NCBI RefSeq assembly: GCF_004337705.1
Contig: NZ_SKBU01000001.1
Span: 1 to 64,000, forward strand
Length of the DNA: 64,000 nucleotides
Direction of reading: 5' to 3'
DNA from: Rubrobacter taiwanensis
Lineage (GTDB): Bacteria > Actinomycetota > Rubrobacteria > Rubrobacterales > Rubrobacteraceae
This document shows, piece after piece, positions 8,441-16,572 of the stretch; the stretch's first letter is position 1; each line of letters opens with the position of its first letter. The notes below the pieces were generated by a model. That model searched no databases and had not been told where the DNA came from. It saw nothing but the letters and a program-made list of their open reading frames with translations. The position numbers were made by a program, and so were the translations under genes.

Positions 8441-10012
8441 TCACCGCTGCTCGAACCGGACCTGCACGGTCGTGCCACCCCCGGGCCGGGAGACGATGTC
8501 CAGCTTCCCGCCTGCGCTCTCGGCCCGGGAATGCATGAGCGAGATCCCGATCCCCCACGGCAGATCACCCGCCGGAAGCCCGCGGCCGTCATCCCGCACC
8601 CGCACGATGAAGACCGAGCCGACCTTCCGCGTCTCCAGCCACGCGTTGCGGGCGCCCGAGTGCCGGCCGGCGTTCCAGAGCGCCTCGCTGACTATCCGGT
8701 AGGCGGCCGCCAGCCGCTCCGGTGGCAGCTCGTTCGGCGAGGCTGCCAGATCTTCGTGCAGCCGGAGATCGAAGCGCTCCCGTACCTCCTCCAGCACCTG
8801 CCGGAAGACCGTCTCCCCGTCCAGCTCCGGCATCCCGCTCAGGGCGTGCAGCTCGTTGATGGGCCGGGAGACGAGGTAGTCCGCCTCCCGGGTGGCCTCT
8901 ACGGCACGATCCAGGATCTCCCCGGCCGCCTCCGGATCGCTCCTGCGGGCGTTGCGGTAGGCCCCGATGAGCAGCGCCGCGCCGTGGATGCTCTGCTTGA
9001 GGGTATCGTGCAGATCTTCGGAGATGCGGTTCCGCTCGCTCCGGCGTGCCAGCTCCTCCTGCTCCCGGCGGAGCTGCTGGCTTACGTAGGAGACGAAGGA
9101 GATCCTGAAGGCCAGGTAGAACATGAGCGCCACCCCCCAGACGAGCACGTAGAGCGGGACGGGGGGGGTGGCCGCCACCCACGCCAGCAGAAAGCCGTAG
9201 TGCATCGCCGGGGAGAGGGGCCCGAACCAGAAGGCCCCCACCCGCCACGGGCTGATCGCGGGCCGGGACGCGAACTCCGCCGCGCCCGTCGCCCGCAGCG
9301 CTGCCAGCCCGATCAAGCCGATCCCGAGTGCCCAGACCGGCTCCGGCCAGCTGCCGGGCTCGTGCACTCCGGCGGCGCGGAGCCTCAGATAGGCGGTGTC
9401 GGCGAGCAGGAAGAGCGTGAACGCCGCCGCCAGAAGCCCGGCGAAGGCCGGCCGGTGCCGGGTGGAGAGCGCGACCAGCGCCAGATACAGCAGGCCCGCG
9501 TTGCAGACCGGAGCGGAGATGGCCGCCGCCTCCCGGATGCCGGAGAGCATGCTCTCCCCGAGCACGAAGTGCCAGACCAACAGGCCCACCGAGATCGTAA
9601 TGAACAGGGCGTCGACCGCCGCAACGAGCGTCGTGCGGTGCGTCACCCGGGAGACCAGCAGCAGGAGCGCGACGAACAAGAGCGTGCAGGAGGCAGCGTC
9701 CGCGATGCTCCAGTGCGGGATGCCGGGGAGCTGGAGTCCCATCCGGTCCGCGTCGCCCAGCGCCCTGAAGAGCAGCCCGGAGCCCAGAAGGGCCCAGAAG
9801 CGCCGGCAGGATCCGGCACTCAGCGCGGCCGCGCGCGCTATCGCGGCGGCGGCGAACGCCGCCGCGCCCCAGTACAGGCCGGCCGACGCCAGGGCTCTGC
9901 CGGAGTCCTCCGGCAGAGCTGCGAGGACTGAGACGGCCGCAGCCCACACGACGAGCGCTGCGGTAGCCAGAAACCGCGGGTCCCGTCCGGTTTCCGGTCC
10001 CGGGATCCTCAA
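8441..10012 (-). CDS. Sensor histidine kinase, NarL/DesK-type (HisKA_3)
   Basis: 523 residues. The first 300 contain about eight to nine hydrophobic segments and form the membrane sensor. Then come a dimerisation helix with the phosphoacceptor histidine in ISEDLHDTLKQSIHG, typical of HisKA_3 kinases, and a GHKL ATPase domain (NAGRHSGA as N box, VRDDGRGLPAG as G1 box, GIGISLMHSRAESAGG as G2 region). Kinases of this class normally pair with NarL/LuxR-type regulators, but none is encoded next to it, so it is an orphan here. The TTG start has GAGGGG about 10 bases upstream. Confidence 0.88.
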   Translation of the reverse strand: MRIPGPETGRDPRFLATAALVVWAAAVSVLAALPEDSGRALASAGLYWGAAAFAAAAIARAAALSAGSCRRFWALLGSGLLFRALGDADRMGLQLPGIPHWSIADAASCTLLFVALLLLVSRVTHRTTLVAAVDALFITISVGLLVWHFVLGESMLSGIREAAAISAPVCNAGLLYLALVALSTRHRPAFAGLLAAAFTLFLLADTAYLRLRAAGVHEPGSWPEPVWALGIGLIGLAALRATGAAEFASRPAISPWRVGAFWFGPLSPAMHYGFLLAWVAATPPVPLYVLVWGVALMFYLAFRISFVSYVSQQLRREQEELARRSERNRISEDLHDTLKQSIHGAALLIGAYRNARRSDPEAAGEILDRAVEATREADYLVSRPINELHALSGMPELDGETVFRQVLEEVRERFDLRLHEDLAASPNELPPERLAAAYRIVSEALWNAGRHSGARNAWLETRKVGSVFIVRVRDDGRGLPAGDLPWGIGISLMHSRAESAGGKLDIVSRPGGGTTVQVRFEQR

Positions 10013-10111
10013 CTATCCATCCCCCCTCGTCAGCTTTCAGGAGCGTATCCTAGCAACCTCCGGTCGGCGCGGCCACTAAAGCTCCCGGCACATCCGGCCG
10101 AACACCGGAGT

Positions 10112-10903
10112 GTGAGGGAGCTGGAGACCTTCGGCGAGCCGGGTGCCGTGGTCTATCTGGAGGACTGCGTCCGGCTGATGGAGCTGATGCCCGGGCGGTG
10201 CGTGGACCTCGTCTTCGCCGACCCGCCCTACCGGCTCTCGGGCGGCGGCCTCACCAATCGGGGCGGCCGGCTCGTCTGCGTGGACAAGGGGGACTGGGAC
10301 CGCTCCGGGGGGCTAAAGAAAGACCACGAGTTCAACCTGCGCTGGCTCCGGGCCGCCCGGCGCATCCTCAAGCCCGGCGGCTCGCTCTGGGTCTCGGGCA
10401 CGCACCACATAATCTTCAGCCTCGGCTTCGCGCTGCAGCAGCTCCGCTTCCGCCTGATAAACCAGATCACGTGGTACAAGCCCAACGCCGCGCCCAACCT
10501 GCTGCACACCGCCTTCACCCACGCGCACGAGACGCTCCTCTGGGCCGCGAAGGGACCGGGCCACCGCTTCAACTACGAACTCCTCAACGGCCACAACCCC
10601 ACCCGGCAGTTGTCTTCCGTCTGGAGCATCCGGACCGTCCCGCCCGAAGAGAGACGGCACGGCTACCACCCGACCCAGAAACCGCTGCGGCTCCTGCGCC
10701 GCATCATCCTGGCCTGCACGTCCGAAGGCGACCTCGTCTTCGACCCGTTCACCGGCTCGGGAACCACCGCCGTCGCTGCCAAGGAGCTGAACCGTACCTT
10801 CGTGGGGGCGGAGCTGGAGCGGGAGTACGCCGGGCTCGCCGAACGCCGCATCCGGGCGGCGGAGAGGGGGTGGGCGCTGCGGCGCGTCTCCGGGCACGGT
10901 TGA
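10112..10903 (+). CDS. Solitary DNA methyltransferase (beta-class, DPPY)
   Basis: A 263-residue S-adenosylmethionine-dependent DNA methyltransferase. The catalytic motif DPPY at residues 37-40 comes before the cofactor-binding FDPFTGSGTT near 210-219, the motif order of beta-class N6-adenine or N4-cytosine enzymes such as M.RsrI and M.MboII. The YHPTQKP segment, also family-typical, precedes the cofactor motif. No restriction endonuclease is encoded beside it, so it is probably an orphan enzyme with a regulatory or protective role. Recognition sequence cannot be predicted. GTG start. Confidence 0.88.
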   Translation: MRELETFGEPGAVVYLEDCVRLMELMPGRCVDLVFADPPYRLSGGGLTNRGGRLVCVDKGDWDRSGGLKKDHEFNLRWLRAARRILKPGGSLWVSGTHHIIFSLGFALQQLRFRLINQITWYKPNAAPNLLHTAFTHAHETLLWAAKGPGHRFNYELLNGHNPTRQLSSVWSIRTVPPEERRHGYHPTQKPLRLLRRIILACTSEGDLVFDPFTGSGTTAVAAKELNRTFVGAELEREYAGLAERRIRAAERGWALRRVSGHG

Positions 10904-10957
10904 CGGGCCCCCCGGCGGGGGTTAGGCTGGCCTCTGCGCAACGCGGGCACTCAGGGG

Positions 10958-11770
10958 GTGAGCGTCTTGACGGAGGGATACGGGCATCCGGCCCCGCTGC
11001 CGGAAGACATGGGCGAGATCTTCCGCCTCGACGGACGGCGCGCCGCCGTCACGGGGGCCGCCTCGGGACTCGGCAGGGCGATGGCGCTGGGGTTCGCCCA
11101 CTTCGGCGCGGACGTGGCTTGTCTGGACATCGATGCCGAAGGGGCGTGGGAGACGGCGGCTGAGATCTCCAGGATCGGCCGGGAGAGCACCGCCATACGG
11201 CTCGACGTCCGGGACTGGGGGAGCGTGCGGTCGGCGGCCCGGGAAGCTGACGGGTGGGGTGGCCGGCTAGATGTGGCCGTAAACGTGCCCGGCATAAACC
11301 GCCGCAAGCCGGTGCTGGAGCTGGAGCCGGGGGAGTTTGGCGAGGTGCTGGATGTGAACCTGCGGGGCCTCTTTCACTGCTCGAAGGCGTTCGCGGAGCT
11401 GATGGTCTCCAACGGGGGCGGCAGCATCATAAACATGGCGTCCATCTTCGGTTTGGTCACCATGGAACGGCAGGCGGCATACTCCGCCAGCAAGGGGGGC
11501 GTCGTACAGCTCACCCGCACGCTGGCGCTGGAGCTCGCGCCGCACAACATCCGGGTCAACGCGCTCGCCCCGGCGTACTTCACCACGCCGCTGGTGCGCC
11601 AGATCATGGAGGACCGCCGGTGGTACGAAAACGTCGTCGGCTGCGTCCCTTTGGGGCGCTTCGGCGAGGTGTGGGAGATCGTCGGTCCCGCCGTCTTTCT
11701 GGCATCCCGCGCCTCCAGCTTCGTGACCGGTGCGGTACTGCTCGTGGACGGCGGCTGGACGGCCCGGTAG
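10958..11770 (+). CDS. Short-chain dehydrogenase/reductase
   Basis: 270 residues of the classical SDR family. The NAD(P)-binding motif TGAASGLG lies near residue 30 after an N-terminal extension. NVPGINRR corresponds to the NAG region, the catalytic serine lies in IINMAS, and YSASKGG holds the active-site tyrosine and lysine. The sequence resembles gluconate 5-dehydrogenase and 3-oxoacyl-ACP reductase types, but neighbours do not reveal a substrate. The GTG start has GGGGGTG just ahead of it. Confidence 0.88.
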   Translation: MSVLTEGYGHPAPLPEDMGEIFRLDGRRAAVTGAASGLGRAMALGFAHFGADVACLDIDAEGAWETAAEISRIGRESTAIRLDVRDWGSVRSAAREADGWGGRLDVAVNVPGINRRKPVLELEPGEFGEVLDVNLRGLFHCSKAFAELMVSNGGGSIINMASIFGLVTMERQAAYSASKGGVVQLTRTLALELAPHNIRVNALAPAYFTTPLVRQIMEDRRWYENVVGCVPLGRFGEVWEIVGPAVFLASRASSFVTGAVLLVDGGWTAR

Positions 11771-11823
11771 CCGCTTGCAAATAAGGGGTAGGGACGGGGC
11801 CGCTCATCCTTTACCCTTGCCTC

Positions 11824-12840
11824 ATGAAGGGTCGCGGAGCGGCGCACAACCCGGGGAACCGGTTCGAGCGGATCGAGGCCGAACCCGAAGAGTTCGACCC
11901 CGGGACCGTCTACCTGAGGGACCGCTCGCGCTCGATCATCGCCCGCAACGCCAGCCCGGACATCCCGTTTGAGGCCAGCGTCAACCCGTACCGGGGCTGC
12001 GAGCACGGGTGCGCCTACTGCTACGCCCGTCCGACGCACGAGTACCTGGGCTTCTCGGCCGGGCTGGACTTCGAGAGCCGCATCTTGGTCAAGGAGGATG
12101 CTCCGGAACTGCTGAGAAGGGAGCTCTCCTCGCCGCGGTGGGAGCCGAAACCGCTCGCCCTGAGCGGCGTGACCGACCCCTACCAGCCGGTCGAGAAGCG
12201 GCTGCGGCTCACCCGCCGCTGCCTGGAGGTGCTGGCGGAGTTCCGCAACCCGGCCGCCGTTATTACCAAGAACCACCTGGTCACGCGGGACATAGACCTG
12301 CTCTGCGAGCTGGCGCGGTACGGCGCGGCCTCGGTCGCGATCTCGCTCACCACCCTCGACGACGACCTGCGGCGCGTACTGGAGCCCCGGACCTCGCGTC
12401 CCGCCCGCCGCCTCGCCGCCGTCAAGAGGCTCGCGGCGGCGAACATCCCGGTCGGCGTCATGGTCGCGCCCGTGATCCCGGGCCTGAACGACCACGAGAT
12501 CCCGCAAATTCTCTCCGCCGCGGCCGGGGCCGGAGCCCGCTTCGCCGGATACACTCCGATCCGCCTGCCGCATGCCGTGGCCCCGCTCTTCGAGGACTGG
12601 CTGGAGCGTCACCGCCCGGCCGCGAAGGAGAAGGTGCTGGGCCGCATCCGCTCCATCCGCGGTGGCAAACTCAACGACCCGCACTTCGGCAGCCGCATGC
12701 GCGGTGAGGGCTTCTACGCCGGCCACATCCGCCAGCTCTTCCGGATAAGCCGCCGCCGGGCCGGACTGAGCGACCGCCCCGCGGAGCAGCTGTCTGTGGC
12801 CGCCTTCCGCCGCCCCACAGAGCAGCCGCGTCTCTTCTAG
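11824..12840 (+). CDS. Rv2578c-type radical SAM protein
   Basis: A 338-residue radical S-adenosylmethionine enzyme related to spore photoproduct lyase-like proteins. CEHGCAYCYARPTHEY carries the cluster-binding CxxxCxxC pattern, with the conserved NPYRGC approach before it. The family, named after Mycobacterium tuberculosis Rv2578c, is widespread in actinobacteria and its reaction is not established. A TACCCT box 6 bases before the ATG may give a leaderless message. The last 4 bases overlap the convergent DUF1648 gene. Confidence 0.88.
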   Translation: MKGRGAAHNPGNRFERIEAEPEEFDPGTVYLRDRSRSIIARNASPDIPFEASVNPYRGCEHGCAYCYARPTHEYLGFSAGLDFESRILVKEDAPELLRRELSSPRWEPKPLALSGVTDPYQPVEKRLRLTRRCLEVLAEFRNPAAVITKNHLVTRDIDLLCELARYGAASVAISLTTLDDDLRRVLEPRTSRPARRLAAVKRLAAANIPVGVMVAPVIPGLNDHEIPQILSAAAGAGARFAGYTPIRLPHAVAPLFEDWLERHRPAAKEKVLGRIRSIRGGKLNDPHFGSRMRGEGFYAGHIRQLFRISRRRAGLSDRPAEQLSVAAFRRPTEQPRLF

Positions 12841-13334
12841 AGGTTCTGTCGGGCGAGGGTCACGTAGATCGCGATCATCCCGAGCGGGATCAGGACCGCT
12901 GCGGCCACGAACCCGCCACCGAGCCCTCCGGCCTCTCCCAGAGCGATGCGGACCGTCTGCCAGGTGATGTAGGTGAAAAGGGCCGCTGCGTAGACCTGCA
13001 TCGCGACGACCAGCGTGCGCGCCAGACGGAACTGGCGCGTCCGGCTCTCCTCTGGGACGCGCCAGGGCACGTTGTAAGACTTCGAGTAGCGGGCGACGGC
13101 CGCAAGCAACAGGAACAGCGCCACGCTGATGCCGGGCAGCAGCCACAGAGCCTCTGTGGGACCGAACCGGTCTGGCTCGCCGCCAGCTCCGAAGTGCACC
13201 GGGACCTGATCCGGCAGCTCGGGGAGGCTGGTGAACAGGACGTAGAGCTGCAGCCCGACGAGCGACAGCGCGGTGGCTTCCAGCGCGTACTCCAGCCCGG
13301 AGTACGGAGGGCGCTCTTCTACCTTCAGCTTCAT
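12837..13334 (-). CDS. DUF1648-domain membrane protein
   Basis: 165 residues with four hydrophobic segments. The stretch LPELPDQVPVHFGAGGEPDRFGP is the DUF1648 signature (P-x-x-V-P-x-H-x-x-x-x-G-x-P-D-R), also found at the N terminus of SdpI-type immunity proteins. Function unknown. A TAGACT box lies 11 bases before the ATG. Confidence 0.78.
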   Translation of the reverse strand: MKLKVEERPPYSGLEYALEATALSLVGLQLYVLFTSLPELPDQVPVHFGAGGEPDRFGPTEALWLLPGISVALFLLLAAVARYSKSYNVPWRVPEESRTRQFRLARTLVVAMQVYAAALFTYITWQTVRIALGEAGGLGGGFVAAAVLIPLGMIAIYVTLARQNL

Positions 13335-13369
13335 GACCGCAGGACAGTCTACCCGCAGCCGGGGGTAGG

Positions 13370-13468
13370 CTCTACTCTTACGCTTAGGAGTTGCTTCGCA
13401 AGGCCCAATTTCCTGCGCGAGGTCATCAGAGGGCTCTCAGCCACGCACTAATGGAATTGGGAGTAGAG
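13370..13468. repeat. Nested inverted repeat in a 267-bp gap
   Basis: The composite word AATTGGGAGTAGAG at 13455-13468 is complementary to CTCTACTC at 13370-13377 plus CCCAATT at 13404-13410, so the gap could fold into a long stem with one large bulge. No coding sequence is seen in the gap between the DUF1648 and peroxiredoxin-fold genes. Confidence 0.35.
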
Positions 13469-13601
13469 AAACACTAGGAGGCTGCCGGTTGTAGGATCGA
13501 GATATCCACAGAAGAAGCGGTGGTGCTCCCGGGCGGCGCCTCCGTCGATCCGGAATGCCAAAGTGCGGGGTCCGGCCGCAGCCGGGCCTCTTTGCGGGCC
13601 G

Positions 13602-14162
13602 CTACGCTCCGGAGTCCGGTCCTTCTTCCTGCTCCGGGAGGACCGCTTGCAGGATCTGCTCGATCGGCGGCGATTCTCCGGACTCGGAGATCCACTCCAG
13701 GGTGCCGTCGCCCTGCACGACCGCAACCGCCGTCTCTCCCTCCGCTACGCCGTATCTCCCGGAGACCTGGTTCGCTTCATCCCACAGCACGTAGTAGGGG
13801 AGCTGCAGCTGCTCTTGCAGCTCCCTCACCTGCTCCATCGTCTCGGCCCGGACGATGACGGCGACCGAGGCGGCCATCGTGGGCCCCATGCGGGAATATG
13901 GCTTCGCAGAGGTTTGGGACCGCATCCTGGAGCGGTGCTGCGCACCGGCGCGCTGGAACTCCGCCCGGCGCTCTTTCAGCCGCTCGAGTAGCTCGCGCTC
14001 CTCTTCGCCCGCGTTCACGAACGCCAGTACTACGGGCCCGTGCGCCGTTCTCATATCCAGCCGGAACAGACCGCCCTGTGCCGAGGAGAGCTGGAAGTTC
14101 GGAGCCTTATCTCCGGAGCGTAGCGGCGCGTTCTCAGATCCGTTCTTCCTGAAGAGCGTCAT
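13602..14162 (-). CDS. Peroxiredoxin/thioredoxin-fold protein lacking the peroxidatic cysteine
   Basis: 186 residues. The N-terminal part (GDKAPNFQLSSAQGG, then VVLAFVNAGEEERELLERLKERRAEFQ) and the C-terminal part (LPYYVLWDEANQVSGRYGVAEGETAVAVVQGDGTLEWI) follow AhpC/TSA-type proteins. However, the place where the peroxidatic cysteine should be reads FVNAGEEE and the protein contains no cysteine, so it cannot be a normal peroxidase. Residues about 75-100 (QHRSRMRSQTSAKPYSRMG) are polar and do not resemble the family; they look like inserted or shifted sequence. The ATG is chosen because GGGGGTAGG precedes it; the frame stays open upstream. Confidence 0.65.
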   Translation of the reverse strand: MTLFRKNGSENAPLRSGDKAPNFQLSSAQGGLFRLDMRTAHGPVVLAFVNAGEEERELLERLKERRAEFQRAGAQHRSRMRSQTSAKPYSRMGPTMAASVAVIVRAETMEQVRELQEQLQLPYYVLWDEANQVSGRYGVAEGETAVAVVQGDGTLEWISESGESPPIEQILQAVLPEQEEGPDSGA

Positions 14163-14258
14163 CCTACCCCCATCCGTAGAGCTCGTCTCCGCCTTCGTGC
14201 GGTCTGAGGGGCACACCCCGACGGCCGCAGCTTCTAACATCTTGTAATAGCATGATAG

Positions 14259-14264
14259 TATAAT
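14259..14264 (+). promoter_or_regulatory. TATAAT -10 box upstream of the NuoI-like gene
   Basis: A consensus TATAAT sits in an unusually AT-rich patch (about 14232-14265) between the divergent peroxiredoxin-fold and NuoI-like genes. It points toward the latter, whose start is 175 bases on. No convincing -35 partner is seen. Confidence 0.35.
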
Positions 14265-14439
14265 CGGGTAGTCGGAGAGGCCGCAAGATCGCAAGAGAGG
14301 CGGGCGGATCTGTGAGAGATAGGGTACGAAGAGAGAGAATGCGGAGGAGCGGCGCCGGCCGCGATGCTCTGAACGTACTTCAACGCCGGCGCGGTGCCGG
14401 CTGTTTCGTGGTTCATCGACCGGAGGAGGGCTCTTAAGC

Positions 14440-14991
14440 ATGCCTCAACTGGGCCAGGGTATTTTAAAGGGGATGGCGATAACCATCCGGCGGATGCTCG
14501 AACCGAAGATCACCCGCCAGTACCCGGAATACAAGCGGGAGCTGCCGGAGCGGAGCCGGGGGATGCTCACCGTGGACATAGACCGCTGCATCTCCTGCCT
14601 GCAGTGCATGCGGGTCTGTCCGGACCACTGCATCTCCATCGAGCAGGAGAAGCGCGACGCCGACGGCTCGGGCAAGCCGCGTCCCTATTCCGTTGGCTTC
14701 GTGATCGACGACTCGCGGTGCATGTACTGCGCGCTGTGCGTGGAGGTCTGTCCGGTCAACTGCATCTACCACACCGAGGAGTTCGAGGCGCAGGCATATA
14801 ACCGGCTGGATCTCGCCCGGCAGTTCGGCGAGCGGCCGGTGGACCCGAGGAGGGATCCCAAGCCCGCGGTCAAGATACCCTTCACGACGGCAGGCGCCAA
14901 GCCGCCCATCAAGGAGAAGAAGAAGCCCACCGGGAAGAAGGCTCCCGCCACCGCGGGACGTCACATATTCGGGAGGGACCCGGAGAAGTGA
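14440..14991 (+). CDS. NuoI-like 2x[4Fe-4S] ferredoxin-type protein
   Basis: 183 residues with two clusters, CISCLQCMRVCPDHC and CMYCALCVEVCPVNC, spaced as in NADH-quinone oxidoreductase subunit I. The N-terminal helix GILKGMAITIRRMLEPKITRQYPE also matches NuoI. The last 50 residues are a lysine- and proline-rich tail (KEKKKPTGKKAPA) not needed for cluster binding. It is not in a complete nuo operon: the only redox neighbours are the ferredoxin and flavoprotein that follow on the same strand. GGAGGAGG precedes the start. It likely relays electrons at the inner membrane face. Confidence 0.85.
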   Translation: MPQLGQGILKGMAITIRRMLEPKITRQYPEYKRELPERSRGMLTVDIDRCISCLQCMRVCPDHCISIEQEKRDADGSGKPRPYSVGFVIDDSRCMYCALCVEVCPVNCIYHTEEFEAQAYNRLDLARQFGERPVDPRRDPKPAVKIPFTTAGAKPPIKEKKKPTGKKAPATAGRHIFGRDPEK

Positions 14992-15038
14992 CCGCCGCGT
15001 GTGGCGGCGAGGGGACGTGATCCAGATCAACGCCCGGT

Positions 15039-15067
15039 TTCGGACCCCGCACCGGAGAAAATATAAT
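15039..15067 (+). promoter_or_regulatory. Promoter of the ferredoxin gene
   Basis: TTCGGA, a 17-base spacer and a consensus TATAAT lie about 50 bases before the ferredoxin start, so the ferredoxin-flavoprotein pair can be transcribed independently of the NuoI-like gene. Confidence 0.5.
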
Positions 15068-15118
15068 GGCCGGGCGAACGAGAGTTGCTGAAGCGAGTCT
15101 CCAAAGGAGAGACACACC

Positions 15119-15382
15119 GTGGCCTACGTCATAACCGAAGCGTGTATCGGGACCAAGAACACCGCCTGCGTGGCCGTGTGCCCCGTGGACTGTATCTACG
15201 ATGCGGGGGACCAGTACGTCATCAACCCGGAGGAGTGCATAGACTGCTCCATGTGCATGCCCCAGTGCCCGGTCGAGGCCATCTACCCCGGCGATGAGGT
15301 CCCCGAAGACCTGCGGGATTACGCCAGGAAGGCCGCCGAGCTCGACTACTCGAAGCTCGCGCCGGGCTGGGGAGTCAACTAG
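15119..15382 (+). CDS. fdxA: 7Fe ferredoxin (FdxA type)
   Basis: An 87-residue soluble electron carrier. CIGTKNTACVAVCPVDCI gives the [3Fe-4S] pattern (C-x7-C-x3-C-P) of actinobacterial FdxA, and CIDCSMCMPQCPVEAI supplies the [4Fe-4S] site. Length and C-terminal extension fit seven-iron ferredoxins. GTG start preceded by AAAGGAGAG. The downstream flavoprotein gene starts 23 bases later, suggesting that the two proteins exchange electrons. Confidence 0.9.
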   Translation: MAYVITEACIGTKNTACVAVCPVDCIYDAGDQYVINPEECIDCSMCMPQCPVEAIYPGDEVPEDLRDYARKAAELDYSKLAPGWGVN

Positions 15383-15405
15383 GCGGCTCTCCGGGGGAGC
15401 GGATC

Positions 15406-16563
15406 ATGGTCGAGATGAGGAAGCGGAGCCTCGAAGAGGTAAAGGCCCTCAGCCGCGAGGAAGCGGTGGAGATAATGCAGCATGCCGGCATAGTCGGCGC
15501 GGGGGGCGGGGGTTTCCCGGCCTACTTCAAGTACAAGCGGCCCCTGCCGCACCTGATCGTCAACGCCACCGAGAGCGAGCCGGGCTACTGGGGAGACAAG
15601 CTGCTGCACAAGATATACCTGCGGGAGTTTCTAGAGCTCTTTGAGGCCATGAAGGCGGTCTTCGAGTTCGAGCAGGTCTCTTTGGGCATTCATGAGAAAG
15701 ACCGCGAGTGGTACGCCGAATACGAGGACTACGTCGACGACGGCGTCTACGATATACGTTACGTGCCGGACACCTACGCCCTCGGCGAGGAGAAGACCCT
15801 CGTTAAGCACGCCACCGACAAGAAGGTCCCGCTGTTCACGAACAACCCGGACGGCTCGAGGCGCCCGGGGATGCCGCCGGACGTGGGCATTGTCGTCAAC
15901 AACTCGGAGACGCTGCTTAACGTCTACAGGGCGCTCTTCCTGGGCAAGCCCGTGACGACCGTCTTCTTCACCGTCTTCGGGATGGAGAAGCACATCATGG
16001 ATCTCAAGGCCTACGAAGCGCCGGTGGGTGCCTCGGTCAGGGAGATCTTGGAGATCTCTGGCATAGACGTGGATGAGGAGGTGGCGGGCGCCGATAGCGT
16101 CGTCGGGGGTGATACCGGCTCCGAGCGCTTCGTGATCGCCGACGGCGGACCGTACATCAATGAGATCCTTGACGGCAGGGCCGTAAAGAGCGGGGAGGCA
16201 TGTATCAAGCGTACCACCAACTCCCTGCTCCTGATCCCCGAAGGCCGCCAGAGCAAGGAGTACGCCCGGGACATCAAGACCCCTCCCCCCGAAGAGGGCT
16301 TCGTCTCGCTGGTTGGGAAGGTCTCCGGCGTGCGGGTTCCCCTGGCGGGCGGCGTGCTGACCCCGGCCATCCCCGTCGTATCGGAGGGGGACGAGGTCTC
16401 CTACGAGCAGAAGATAGCCGAACCCGCCGAAAGGGGCTTCTCGGTCGGTGTCTGGGCGAGCATGGCCGGCAGGGTCACCTCGGTCGGCGGCGGCGCGATC
16501 GCCATCTCCGGCGAGGCTGCGGAAGGGAGCGAGGCCGGAGCCCGGGAGGAGGTCAGCGCCTAG
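15406..16563 (+). CDS. RnfC/NuoF-like flavoprotein (FMN/NADH-binding with SLBB)
   Basis: 385 residues. HAGIVGAGGGGFPAYFKYK and LIVNATESEPGYW match the FMN- and NAD-binding N-terminal domain shared by NuoF, RnfC and PduS, followed by an SLBB-like segment (EAPVGASVREILEISGID). The C-terminal [4Fe-4S] motifs of RnfC are missing, and the tail is instead a barrel-sandwich-like domain (SLVGKVSGVRVPLAGG, VGVWASMAGRVTSV). It probably passes electrons between NADH and the adjacent ferredoxins. The direction is not determinable. A paralogue lies at 54955-56076. The gene ends 9 bases from the convergent cimA stop. Confidence 0.8.
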   Translation: MVEMRKRSLEEVKALSREEAVEIMQHAGIVGAGGGGFPAYFKYKRPLPHLIVNATESEPGYWGDKLLHKIYLREFLELFEAMKAVFEFEQVSLGIHEKDREWYAEYEDYVDDGVYDIRYVPDTYALGEEKTLVKHATDKKVPLFTNNPDGSRRPGMPPDVGIVVNNSETLLNVYRALFLGKPVTTVFFTVFGMEKHIMDLKAYEAPVGASVREILEISGIDVDEEVAGADSVVGGDTGSERFVIADGGPYINEILDGRAVKSGEACIKRTTNSLLLIPEGRQSKEYARDIKTPPPEEGFVSLVGKVSGVRVPLAGGVLTPAIPVVSEGDEVSYEQKIAEPAERGFSVGVWASMAGRVTSVGGGAIAISGEAAEGSEAGAREEVSA

Positions 16564-16572
16564 CCGGAGGGA

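Noticed and set aside
10112-10903. Restriction-modification system
   Set aside because: No endonuclease or specificity subunit is encoded on either side; only the methyltransferase is supported.
13448-13726. 92-codon minus-strand frame overlapping the peroxiredoxin-fold gene
   Set aside because: Overlaps the better-supported frame, arginine- and serine-rich, no ribosome site or family resemblance.
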